Below, piece by piece: positions 22,736-33,899 of a stretch of 64,000 bases of DNA (the stretch's first letter is position 1; each line of letters opens with the position of its first letter). The notes under the pieces were generated by a model. The model searched no databases. It saw only the letters and a program-made list of their open reading frames with translations, and had not been told where the DNA came from. A program made the position numbers and the translations under genes. Source of the DNA: Parelaphostrongylus tenuis (taxonomy: Eukaryota > Nematoda > Chromadorea > Rhabditida > Metastrongylidae). Where the stretch lies: assembly GCA_019055375.1 (NCBI GenBank), contig JAHQIW010000882.1, positions 1 through 64,000 on the forward strand. Direction: 5' to 3'.

Positions 22736-23170
22736 ATAGGCATTCTGGAGCTAAAATCAATGAGCTGAATGAATATCTACAAAAATATCTATAGAAGCGA
22801 CACAAAGATGTCAAAAAAGGCAACGAAACTTCGAAAATAAACCGAAAGCTTTTGCCCACCGTTCAGGTTGCAAGCTACGGACTGGAATGAAGCGAATAGA
22901 AGTAGAAACTGTCTGAGCTTATCATGGTTACCGAAACCATCCACGGTACCTACGATTTGAAGTCTTTTAATCGAAGGTAACATAACAAAGTAGACCACAT
23001 TTTAGTAATTCAGACGTTTCGCTCAATCGATGTCGCTTGAGGTCCGACATTCCATACGAAAGAATTTTATGGCTCCACAGAAGATGTCATTTTTTGCGGA
23101 AAATACAGAAAGTCTCTAAGTTTGAAAAACGAAAATTCAAATAAAAATCCAAAGAGTCGCTGTCCCTTAA

Positions 23171-25978
23171 CCCCTAAGGGACGGCTATTGAAATCAATGC
23201 GCGCAGGGCAAAATACGCGATTTTCGCTATTTTACAAAGGCTTTTTTCGTCATTTTGCTGAAATTTTTTAAAATTCCCATATCACTTTGATAGAGTAATG
23301 TTTTTTCTTTGCGCTCATATGATTTTGGTTTGGATATATGTGCTTTGTATGGAGAAAAACGTTCGTTTATTACGGAATCATGCTGAACTTGACAATTGTA
23401 TTGAATTGTATGGAGAAAATATCACAATAAAAAAACTCTAATCTTGATCTACCATAGTTTTATACAAGACTCAGAGACCATCACAGTGAATAAAAATTGA
23501 AAGCAATGAGTAAATCATAACAAAAATGATAATGTATGCTATATTCGATACTATTTCATTCGATGACTCCCACTATAATTAAATTTATATCATTCATTCG
23601 GTTATTTCCAATTATTCAGAGTTGATGTAAGTGAAGAAAGGTTGAGTACTTATGGATAGTGGAAGAATTCTAAGAAAAGAAGGACAATCGGGGTTCTAGG
23701 AGAACCAGTAAGTGATACATATTTCCGTTTAGTCATTGTATCAGCATACCAATTTCTATTCACAGCTTAGGTGTACACATCTCTTCTTCCTAAGCAAGCG
23801 AAACCTAGTATTTGAAGAAATCGTTGGATCGCCAAATGGATCAAGCTCAATAATAAAAATAATCAATGATATGATGGATTCACTTCTGAAACATTGACCA
23901 ATGACACTGTAAGAGATAGATGTGCTAAATGTATCGTCTATAACGCAATTCTGTATTGTTTAGGAATGCAGGCATCGTGAAGTTTTGATGATGCCTGCAG
24001 ATCAATTTTTGTAAATGCTCTGTATATATTATTGGGAAAAGTTGTTATGACTCTATATACGAGAGACCAACTTTCTACGTAAGTTGGTGAATTTGCTAGT
24101 CGTATATGTTGTATGAAATATTATGATGGAGTAAGTATTTCTAGAGCACTTGAACATCAGCAAAACGTGAAATCTGCAAACACATTGCCCTCGTCAAGTG
24201 TTGCGGATGGTGTTGTGATGGACCTCATTGATGAGTTACCAAATGAGGGAAGACACTTTTGCAGCGACAATCGGTACACCAGTGTATCTCTTGCTGAGAG
24301 ACTGTTGCAGAGGTACACGTACTTGACTGGAACATGCACAAAGAATATACAATGGTTGCCAAGGGAGTTTATGAAGCGGAAAGTAGACAAAATAAAAACG
24401 CCGTGACGTTGCTTAAATTCATAGACAAGAAAGAAGTGACACTCATCACCACAGCTCATGGCTCCTAGATAGATCGAGCGACGGGAAAGTTTGAGGCGAA
24501 TGTGAATTATAACAAAATAAAGGTGTATGTCGATCTCACTGACCCAGATGGTTGCGCACTGCTCATGCATCAGGAGTTCAAACATATGGTAAGCGTGTCT
24601 CGTTGCTTGTTTACTTCACAAGATCCGATCTCACAGTTAAGGTACATTCCCCTATTCTTCCATTGGTCACTGATCTATGTATGCTTAACGCTTGGGCGGT
24701 CTACATAGGGCGCGTGAGGAACATAACGTTTGCTTACTTTAATATGAAGGTGTATGGCAGTTACCTACCATCAGAAATGGCTCTTCAGCCGACAACAAAC
24801 CGCGTTTTGGAGAGAACAAAAGAGCATAGCCGTTGCATTAAATGTTACCGTAAGATAACAAAGGTAGAAAATTCCACAAGTGCTCAACAAAATACTAAGC
24901 GAGTACACACAAGGTGCAGTCCATGTAAAAACTTTCACTGTTCAAAATATTTCATTTTCATCCATGAAAAATGTGGTCGCAAGCGTTCTAAGCCTTCGGA
25001 ATAAGAATAGTATAGTACATTCAAAATTATCACGATGTATACTGTATATGTGATATAGAGTTGATTTTCTTAAATGTGTCAATTGTTGATTGTAAAACGT
25101 ATGATTTTTCAGGCAATTAGGGCAAACTATTAATCGATATTGATTTGCCGGGTAAATTTTTGCTGTTAGATGTTGATTCTATGAGTTGTTGATTATTGAG
25201 TAGATATTTTGAGAGGCTTGAAACATCGGCGTCATGCAAACTACTGGTCAGAAATATGTGCCCTCCAAAGAAGTATTCACCGCAATGATGAACGTGGCTT
25301 TTCGTGTGCACTTACTCCAGCTATATGCTACAACTACCTCCACATAGAGCTCTATTAGAGATGTTTAGTTGTATGTGCTCTCAAGCTACGCTCTTGTAAG
25401 ACAAGTCATAGAAATGCATAATAAGGGTTAATGGTTTGATTTTAATTTCCAATCATATGGTATTACTGTTGAACTTGCTGTTTTCATCAAGAAACCTTTA
25501 TAGAAAATCCACTTATGATATTTCATTCTTTCCGTAGCGATAAGATACCTCTGACGTATGAATTTCATCTATAATTACCAATAAACCACCTATGACGTCC
25601 AGGCGACGAGGTAGCATTTTAGGCGTAGAACGTGAACTTCTTTTCACTTGTACGGCGTCATATGAAAACCTCTCAAAAACGTTCCATCATCAGAATTTTC
25701 GAGATTTTGGTTGTCTAATGAGTTTCAAAATTGTAGTTAAGAGTAATATAGCGGTCCCAGCCGGAGAAATGAAGAAAATTGGGTGTGAAAAATAATTTTA
25801 TTTTCGCTGTTAGATCGTAACAAAAGGCTTTTTTTTGAAGCTAAACAGATTTTTGATATTGCAGAGATTTAAGCTTTCGAATGATAGCCAAATGTCAAAA
25901 AGGAAACTTCTCTGCAGCGAGGAAGGCCTTCAAACACTCACTCGTGTACCTAAGCTGATACACGTCGTCCTTTAGTGG
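23171..25978 (+). mobile_element. piggyBac element, 2.8 kb, decayed
   Basis: The ends are inverted repeats: CCCCTAAGGGACG following TTAA (23167-23170), and GTCCTTTAGTGG preceding TTAA (25979-25982), matching at about 14 of 16 bases including the TTAA. The TTAA target duplication and total length (2808 bases) are what intact piggyBac elements show. The interior carries transposase remnants on the plus strand (24083-25004), and a plausible 58-base intron lies at 23708-23765 (CCA|GTAAGTG to TATTCACAG). Confidence 0.75.
24083..25004 (+). pseudogene. piggyBac transposase remnant (DDE_Tnp_1_7 type)
   Basis: Landmarks in order: VMDLIDELPNEGRHFCSDNRYTS, then LAERLLQRYTYLTGT (the DN-TS block carrying the second catalytic Asp); FIDKKEVTLITTAHGS; YNKIKVYVDLTD (the N-K...GVD..D block with the third Asp); LPLVTDLCMLNAWAVY; and a C-terminal cysteine-rich domain (RCIKCYRK...CSPCKNFHCSKYF). 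A stop at about 24404, TAG at about 24467 and frame changes near 24404 and 24550 kill it. The region of the first catalytic Asp is not readable. Confidence 0.85.
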
Positions 25979-25982
25979 TTAA

Positions 25983-26920
25983 ACGACCAAAAATGCTCAG
26001 TGGAAGCATTTGCATCAGCCAAACTAGCGATTAGTTATATTCACTCCAAGGCGAAATTATGTATACCGAAAATGACGGTCGGAAAAATGTGTGGCTTCCA
26101 TAAACGAGAATTCGTGGTGAGAATGTTAAATAGAAAAAAAACACTCCACCAGGCAAACAGGGGGCAAAAGAATCCAACGGGGTAGATTTTAGAGTAAAGG
26201 TCACTATTCTTACACACAGATATCCAAAACAACTGCTTAGAAAACTCTTGAAAAGTTTCGTGTGAATTTTGAAAATGTAGAAATGAACCTCAAAGACAAA
26301 CTCTTCGTCATTGTGTGATCGCGCCCCATCCCTTATATTATTTCATTGTGAACCTAGCCAGGCTCACTTTTAGCCCATAAAACGCTGTGCGGCTGTACTC
26401 TGCCTTGAACAACTGAGAGGCTTGAAGGTGAAGAAACGATGAACCACTAAAAAAAGTGTTTAGTATACGAATGAAATTTACATGATGGATGAGTTTTTCT
26501 GCTGCAATGTTGAGAGCTTTGACTAAGGAAAGTGAATGTCAATCTGGCTAGTGGAGTCTTTGAAGACGATGAAACCGTCGAAACGACAATTAGCACTGAA
26601 TCGAAGAAGTCTTGTTGTTCACAATTCTGTGCTTTCTTATCAAGAAAACAGAGGCATTAGCGGTTTTTATTAATTAGGTGTAGTCGTTCTCAGGGTCTTT
26701 CACATAGTTTGATGCATTTGCTGACGAAGTGCGTTTCTATTGACTAGCCTGATCTCCATTCTTAACTTATGCGAACAACTCTTGGTGCTGGCTTCATTCC
26801 ACTACAAAGGTAACATGAATATCGTACAGACTCAATGAGACTTGAACTCGTGATTCAAGTTCCTCTAAAAAAGCAGAGCAAAGGAATTATCCTTGTGTCG
26901 ACTACGAAGAATGATTCAAT
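25983..26920. other. No gene; weak PLE-like motif near 26.55 kb
   Basis: Around 26551-26600 the plus strand reads TTTGAAGACG, a short A-rich loop, CCGTCGAAACG, a hairpin followed by GAAAC that resembles the ribozyme or terminal-repeat region of Penelope-like elements. No coding remnant accompanies it. The rest shows nothing. Confidence 0.3.
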
Positions 26921-27100
26921 ATAATCTGCAAGAATGTTTAGATCCTTACCGAAGTTGTTACGTCAGAGCCATACACGAGTTTCGGAGGTATCGCTCTCTT
27001 CATCAATGGCCCACTCCCCCTGGAGGACAATACCTCCGAAACGTGCATATGGCTCTGACGTAGTAATCTTGGTAAGGCTCTAAACATTCTTACGGATTAC
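26921..27100. repeat. 180-bp palindromic element carrying a class II hammerhead
   Basis: The stretch 26921-26990 is an imperfect reverse complement of 27031-27100 ('aagaatgtttaga', 'cgtcagagccata', 'tttcggaggta'), with a 40-base centre. The minus-strand arm plus the centre forms a hammerhead motif (separate entry); the plus-strand arm keeps GAAAC and stem II (GGAGG/CCTCC) but has lost the CTGANGA core. Confidence 0.65.
26966..27012 (-). ncRNA. Class II hammerhead, diverged
   Basis: On the minus strand: stem I GGCCA with TGGC plus a G-U pair; core TTGATGA (C3 changed to T); stem II GAG/CTC around an AGCGATAC loop; GAAA; stem III CTCGTG; cleavage dinucleotide TA. The layout and spacing match 39502-39554, although most helix bases differ. 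The C3 change should weaken or abolish cleavage. Confidence 0.5.
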
Positions 27101-28469
27101 ATTGAAACCTCAGAAAATTCTGCACAAGGCGGTAATGAATTGTTGTTTGAGAAATGGCAGAAATGTGCGCAGGCTAATGGCACATATTATGAATAGCGCT
27201 GTCGAGCAACTTCAATCTCTCCAGGTCAGTAGACTGGGTGTTTATTGCTCTAGTGCCAAAACTTATGAGAACACCTAGTAGTATATAGAAGGCCTTCAAA
27301 TTTTCAAAAGCAAAATATTGAGCCGGAGTCATTGGCGCAAATAAATTTGCTTGGTATGGATCAATGTTTCTTTGTTCCAATAAACATAATTGTCATGTTT
27401 CTTTCATTCTCCAACAAATGCCACGAGATTGCTGAAAAGTTTATTCGGTCAATGTTTCAACATCTACATTGACAGTTATGCGTCTTCGCTCTAAATCTAC
27501 TTCATTGCTCCGTTCAAGTCAGATATTCCGAGCTGCTCAAATTATTACCTTTGAAGTAGAAGAAGACGACAAGACGTTTGTCGAATACAGTTTTTTTTCA
27601 ATCGACTTCGTGCTATTGGTTTGAGCCGTAATTTCTTTAGTGGTTGATAATGTCGAGGTCAAAGGAAAGTTGGTTACAGCTAGCTCCAACAGATATGGGC
27701 TACGCTGCTGAGAGTAAAAATTCTCAACAAGATGGAAAGCTTTACGAGTGTCTAACTCCAGATTGTATTCGCTGGAGAGCAACAGTCGAGTCATTGGAGC
27801 TTCAGTATCTTTACTTCCTGCCACCACATTGCAATGGAACCCATGTCGCTATGTAACAGGTATTTTGAGGAGCCTCACTGAGAACCTTTGTTTCTTTGAG
27901 AGTGCACAAATGACCCATTAGGCTGACTGTACAAAATTATACCACCATCCTAACCTGTCAACTTTAACTTGAAATGCTATCAGTTCCTAAAACCTTTGAG
28001 TTTTGAAAACTTCCACCTATTAGGCAGTCCATCGCCCCTTATATGCTGACACAAGTCAAATATGCTATTGAATTGCCGATATTTTAAGCATTCAAATGAT
28101 TCTTGCAAGATTTGAGAAGTTTTTTTCAGCATGAAAAGCCTTTGGAAGTTTGTGTGCCAAAATGGATATTTTTCACCCCCGAAGGGTTAATAGCCATAAT
28201 GGCACGTGCGAGTTAGGATTTGCATAAGCTTATCCATTTCTTCTGTGCACAACAGATTATAAGGGCGTCCACTCGGATATTTCCTGCGTCGCAGAGGAAT
28301 CTTTCGAGATGCCCATTGGATTTTGAATCACCGAGTGATAAATGTCTATTTCATCTCAACACATTCAAACCTGAAAAATGGATTATGTTGCAAAGTTATT
28401 CGTCAGGCATATGTAGAGCAAAGAAATATCGAATGACTCTTTCATCTATGATGTGTTTGCATGCGCAAT
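27101..28469. other. No supported gene
   Basis: Overlapping open frames of 70-96 codons on both strands around 27540-27856 show no splice signals or known motifs. The stretch 'aatgtcgaggt(c/t)aaaggaa' at about 27650 is shared with 10933, hinting at a repeat. Confidence 0.3.
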
Positions 28470-30480
28470 AAATAGACTTCATATGTAGAAAAAGGATATG
28501 ATATAAACCTAAGCGCTTCGGTCAGTAAGAGGTTCAAAAACTAATTTCACATCTGATGGTGCTGAGTGATGCGCAAAACTTTAGCGCCAGTTGGGACTTG
28601 AACCCTCATTTCACCCTATCAGGGCGCACGTCCTCTACCCCGATGCATTACTGAAGCCTGTCTGGAAACCACTCTACAACTCTACTCCACAACGCATCAA
28701 TCTGTCACCAACCAATCGTCAGCTTTTTGACCAGGTGGTCGATACCTACATCGAACTCAGTTACTCTGACAGATGTAGGATATATATGTTAAAGGCAAGA
28801 ACTCTTTCTATGCAAGCGTTTTAAAGCGGTGGTATCAATATTGCATTTGCATTCTGTATCTCACCAACATTTCCTACTGGAGTCATATCACGCAGAGCAA
28901 ATGAAAGTTGATCGCTTCAGGAAATCGTGAAGTTTCAGAAGTACCAACAGATCTCTTAAAGTGTTCTTGAATTGTGGCTAGTATGTGATTAGATCAAACT
29001 GAATATTACGCCTAGACTATCATAAGCAAGCCTGCCTAACACATCCAACAAGATATGAGTCAAATAATGCGCATATGCAGGTCTATTTTTGAATGGAAGT
29101 GTTAGAAATGAACAAGTGAGAAAAATACAACAGTGGACTGAAGATGATCGAAACCCGTGCTCTAAGACGCCATCCTGCAAGCTAGTCGTTTATATATGTT
29201 TTTCACCCTTACAAGTAATCGGAATACTAAAAAATCAGCAAGTAACGGGTGATGCCGAAAGGTATCTTTATATATATTTTATTTATTTTCTTACTGTGCG
29301 TATATCAGCACTTCTTGCATTTGATTCATTTGATCTAGTTCGTTCTCCATGAAGGTTCTATAATACTTTCCGTGTTGTCGCGGTTATTGTTAAAGATTCC
29401 TCCTTGTTCGTGCGCGGCAGAGAATGCTGGTTGACAGGATTTTCTTTGCCACAATGGACGGACTTGAGTTAAGTTCTTAGATAAGTATGAACGCTGTTAT
29501 TCTCTTCCTTGCTGTTATCGTTTTTTCTAAACGCTGGCCTTCGCTTGTTAACAGGGTGGTTTCACAATGTTATAATAAATGTTTTGTTGCGAGCTGCTGT
29601 TAAGTATTGCAGAAGGAAGAGCCGGTTAGATTAAAATTTAATTGGAATTGGCAGTCACTGAAATGCCATGGAACACTCCATGAAATGAGCCAATTCGTAC
29701 CCGTTTGTTTATCGTCGCAACACACGATGAGAAGCAAATTGTGACCTCACAAAACGTGGAATGGTCTTGCTGATTACAGTCGAGTCAATCTAGTCGGCTA
29801 AATACCACCATGACTTTGCCATGAAAGCCGAAAATCACAAAATTGCATTCTAAAGTAATTATTTTCATATAGTCACTGCTTTGTGTGTGTCTTTCACTGA
29901 GTGTTCTACTTGTGGACCAGCAGAAAGCTCACACAGATAGATAATATTCATTTCTCACTCTGTAAAAGAACTTGCTTGCTCATTGAGAAAACGTTGAACT
30001 GCTTCTTATACGTACGTATATGTCACATTGCTTCGAATTTGGTTTGAAACCCAAATAGACTATGCGACACCTATGGGTAATGCATAAATGCATGCTTATA
30101 GAGGAGGCATATATTTTGTATGCGCTCATGTATATGAGCTTGTACACGGGTGGGAGTTTATATTGAGTCACAAATTCGCAATTTTGGAAAAGAAGATTCG
30201 TCCCTAAATCAGCAGACAGCTTTCTCAAGAAGTGAAAAATTTAACAGACCGGCCTGGTGAAGGGATGAGGTGAGATTTCACACAAGAAGATATCATGATA
30301 TAGTAGTCATAGAAATTGACTCAGATTCTTCTGTGTGATAAAGGACCTTTTTTCCTGAAGTTGAAGAGGGATGATCGAAGGCTATCAGAGATGTCTAAGA
30401 AATTGCTCGCTTTTCTAAACACATAATTTATTCGGCTACTTAAATAGTAAGACTAAGAACCAAAATTTATACAGAGCAAT
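28470..30480 (+). repeat. Older, diverged copy of arm-repeat modules
   Basis: 28470-30180 aligns with 3150-4150 of arm A, including the tRNA-like head (28560-28690, B-box GGTTCAAGTCC in reverse), 'cgcatatgcaggtc' and the 'caaacaagttgtttt' landmark. 30200-30480 aligns with 7910-8170. Intervening arm sequence is missing. Much lower identity than arm A to arm B shows the repeat family is old. Confidence 0.65.
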
Positions 30481-30999
30481 TCCAGCAATTTTCATGCATT
30501 ATCTCATCAGGCTGTCAGCTATCACTAGCATGTCTTACGGGGCGTACTGTAGGCTTGGAATACTGAACAATTTGGCGACGACGAATTGCGCTTCAGCAGG
30601 ACTAGGCTGCTGTGCATTCTGCCCGCTCAGCGGTTGCCATTTGTCAATAGCAGTTTCCAGAATTTCAAACAAGGATGTTTGGCCGTCAAAGTTTTCGTAT
30701 CTGAATCCAAGGAATCACTCCGTGGCGGCCCATACGGGGAAAGAAGTACCAATTACTTGCTACACTACCGCAGACGCGCTTGAAACGGCCTTGACGCGCG
30801 CTTAGGGCGAAATTGTGGTGGAAATGTGTGCCAGTACCGTTGGGAATTTTCGCAGGTGACTTCGTAAATTTCAAGAGAGGCTGAAAGAAGCAGTTTGAGA
30901 ATATATTATATACCTTTTTGATTATTGTTATAGCCTCTGATCCAATAAACGTCATTATTCCTTCAATATGCCTGATAATGATTTTTTAAGCAACGTATG

Positions 31000-31250
31000 T
31001 GGTCTGTTATAGGGCAACATATGGAGCCCGATAAACGTGTTTCGACCTTTCCAGTCTCATCAGTCGGGCGGAGCTCTTCGTCTTTAGCCAATTCTCTCGG
31101 GGAACCCAACCCCGTACTAAGAGTAGGCGACGACGGACGATTTACACGTTCCATTAAGTGGATATCACTGAATGGGCTGTGTTGTACACTCGATTGCTCT
31201 TGGCTGGTATTTTTAGAATATCGTGGAAGAAAGATATAGGATACATATGT
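31000..31250 (-). repeat. Single-arm copy of the hammerhead block
   Basis: Aligns with 8830-9060 ('ggtctgtta', 'gagcccgata', 'ttgtgtactcgattgctc-like' end). It carries one class I ribozyme motif and is not palindromic. Confidence 0.6.
31026..31069 (-). ncRNA. Hammerhead ribozyme, class I
   Basis: On the minus strand stem I GCCCGA/TCGGGC pairs perfectly over six bases. The core is CTGATGA, stem II is GACT..GGTC with a five-base GGAAA loop, GAAA is intact, and TA precedes stem I. Stem III (CACGTT) is weakened to about one pair. The N7 position is T here and C in the arm copies, a change the motif allows. Confidence 0.65.
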
Positions 31251-31309
31251 TAGAAACAATAATTCTTTCTATTAAGCTGCTTCATAACGGTGGTATTCAT
31301 ATTCCAGAA

Positions 31310-31600
31310 GCGCATGTGGCGCAGTGGTTAGAAGTGCTCTGCGTAGCGCACGTGATCAATGGTTTGATTTCACGTTCGTGGCTCACCAAGCCATCCATCC
31401 CTACGAGTTCAGTAACTTCGTGCAGACTGGTCTCAGACTTGTCTGGGAGGATGAACAGCACTGACTCGGTTCAGCGGGAGGCCACCGCGAGTCATTGTAA
31501 AGGCCAGATGTGCATTCAATCACCTCAAACAAAGTTAAACATTGAAGACGAATGCATGGCGCATCCCTCGCGCATTGATCAACGCCTAGATCTTTATCTT
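31310..31600 (+). repeat. tRNA-derived SINE, family S1, near full length
   Basis: The A-box TGGCGCAGTGGTTAGAAG (31317-31334) is canonical; the B-box is GGTTTGATTTC (31361-31371). The body reads 'cagacttgtctgggaggat', then 'tcattcaatcacctc-like' and 'gcattgatcaacgcc' at the end. Relatives: 61190-61480 (minus), 61573-61690 (plus), 49895-50150, and diverged copies inside R2 (46115, 51960, 58640). Confidence 0.7.
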
Positions 31601-31689
31601 TTTATCCTTTATCCATATCCCATGGTCAATTCGTATCTAAGCAATATTCCTTACCTGCGTCGCATCAAGCCGGAAAATGCAGTGAACTT

Positions 31690-32800
31690 TTGACCAAGTT
31701 TTGAAGTTTGAGGAGCACTCTCAGAACCCTTGAACTGTTCTTGAACTAGGACTAATATGTGGCTAAATCAAAGTGAATTTTAAAGTCTGGGTTATTGTGA
31801 AAATCCTGACTAACACAACCAGCAAAATTTGCCTGCTGTAATGCGCATATGCAGGCTTACCATCCAAGAGGAGTGTTAGAGATGAACAGGAGAGGGAAGC
31901 AATAATGAACTGTATTTGTTTTCACTTAATCAAGTAATCGCGGTACTAAAAAAATCAACATGTAACGGGCGATGTCGATAAGTGTCTTTGTATCTAATTC
32001 AACCAACCAACCATGTCAACTAGATGATTGAATACTGCAGCACACGGATAGCTTGAACATTGATCATGGAAAAGATGGCTAATGGGCTTTAGCCATTAAT
32101 CCCAACTTGCTAGTTATTCGAATTACCCAGGATCAAAAACTGTAGAATGACCACTGATGTGTTGAAATCCATAAGATACATCAATGAAGCAGCAATTCCT
32201 TTAACTCTGCTCAGTTTTACTAAAGCCAGATTGAGTTAGTGTGCAGCAGGTCATAAGCCTGAAGTGCCAAACTAATAGTGCTAAAAGGACTTCAAATGGG
32301 CACATCTCGGCGTCCAACGCGACCTTCTTGTCACTCTTTGATGGCATTAGGAAAAATATATGACAATTGCAGCTAGCTGTCATTTTTGACCTTTCCATAC
32401 CACTTTATAGCTCTGGTCTTTATTGCCTATCACAATTTGAATCTCAGACACTCCTGTGTGGAGCTCCCACAGATGCATTCCAGCCCAGTTTTGCCAGTCG
32501 TCAAAAAACCGAAAGCGAGGAATTTGGTGCCAGTTGTGAGCTGCACTGCTCTATACCTTCAGATTGTTTGACAAATTTTTTTTAGCTGAATGTTTTGCAT
32601 TTAACATATGATAGCACCTAATGTGCAAGATTTATTAGGACAAAGTGTGTCCATACTTTCTCATGTTAACTGCTTCTTTCTTCTGATGCTCAGAAGCCTC
32701 TAGTGTTCTGATTTATGAGGCATGTTCATTGACCAGCTGATCTTTTTACCTTTCGTAACTATTACCCTATAAGATTTCGTCAGAGCGCCCCGAAAACAGC
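31690..32800 (+). repeat. Diverged copies of arm-repeat modules
   Basis: 31690-32000 matches 28900-29270 ('atgcgcatatgcagg', 'agtaatcg..gtactaaaaaatcaacatgtaacggg'). 32000-32800 matches arm A 5370-5790 ('gattgaa..gcagcacacggatagc', 'tctgatgctcagaagcctctagtgttctgatt'). The order differs from arm A, so the family is rearranged here. Confidence 0.6.
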
Positions 32801-32804
32801 GCAA

Positions 32805-32841
32805 TATTGATGTTAGGTTGACACCCAACCTAACATCAATA
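32805..32841. repeat. Perfect 16-bp inverted repeat
   Basis: TATTGATGTTAGGTTG (32805-32820) and its exact reverse complement (32826-32841) are separated by five bases. No T-run follows, and it lies at the edge of a repeat copy. Possibly a foldback remnant. Confidence 0.7.
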
Positions 32842-33320
32842 ATGTGCCAGATAAATCAAGGGTCACCGTGTTAGGAGGCACGACTCTCTCCATATGCGAG
32901 CTCGCTCTTGGAAATGAGCTCAGGTTTCTCGCTAGCGCAATTTATTTCTAAGTAAATACTGTGTAGTATCGCATGCAGTGTCAAGAACTTTAAGATCGAC
33001 TCCGCTATCAAGGCAGACTAGAATCTTCCAACAGGCATGAACAACAAATTGTAGAGGCAATACCACCACCGCCTTTGCCTCGAGCGTTCTTTAGGCGACG
33101 AGACCCCAATAACAAGGTAGATATTAATTCACTCATATTTTTAGACGAAGTTCTTGGAATACTTGATTATTATCGTGCGAAAAAATCCAGTCTCAACATA
33201 ACATCATCACAGAAAAACGTCATATAACCGGTACGGGAGCTAATAAAATACAAAGCGATTAGACTATCGATCGAAATTCATTTACTTGACCGCCTCTTGC
33301 AGAGGTATGATGTTATAAAA
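32842..33320. other. Unassigned, one open plus-strand stretch
   Basis: A 78-codon frame without ATG (about 32994-33227) includes EAIPPPPLPRAFFRRRDPNNK next to a donor-like AAG|GTAGAT at about 33116. There is no matching acceptor or homologue. Insufficient to call a gene. Confidence 0.25.
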
Positions 33321-33608
33321 TACCCAATAATGTGGAGTGCTGCGCAAAAACATTTGCGTCAGCCGGGACTCGAACCCAGATCTCACTCTTTCCGGGAGCG
33401 TGTGCTGAATCGTTGCACCACCGACGCTCGTTTCGCGCAGCACTCTTTTTCGTAAAATAAAATATTGTAGTTTTGTAGCATAAAAAAAAGTGCTGTGCGA
33501 AGAGCGTCGGGGGTGCAACGATTCAGCACACGCTCCCGGAAAGAAAGAGATCTGGGTTCGAGTCCCGGCTGACGCAGTTTTTTGCACAGCACTTCACATT
33601 ATTGGGTA
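33321..33608. mobile_element. 288-bp palindromic MITE with tRNA-like arms
   Basis: Ends CCCAATAATGTG... and ...CATTATTGGG are inverted and flanked by TA on both sides, a Tc1/mariner-style target. Each arm (33321-33448 and 33477-33608) contains a complete tRNA-like Pol III unit: A-box-like GGTGGTGCAACGATTC (GGGGGTGC in the right arm) and a perfect B-box GGTTCGAGTCC. The arms are nearly identical, so the insertion is fairly young. A truncated relative begins at 62455. Confidence 0.75.
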
Positions 33609-33899
33609 GATTAAACTATCAGTTAATGATAATGGAGGAGGTTCGTGGTAATTCCTCATTAGTCAGATGTTCAGATAACGAAAAAACACCGCGGAGACAG
33701 CACTTACTATTGCCCGTCATTTGATAAAGAATTCCAAAAACAATATCGAAAATTGAACAAGGAATGTCTAGGAATAGCAAGCTCGGCCGGCTTAAAACTC
33801 TTCGTTATCTCTCGACTATAACTTGATCCACCATCATGTTCCTATACTTACCTATTAAAACACATTAGTTGGTATGCACTGATGATCTTGCGTCTACTA

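Noticed and set aside
33358..33580. Pair of divergent tRNA genes
   Set aside because: No consistent cloverleaf anticodon arm, and both lie within the inverted ends of a TA-flanked element.
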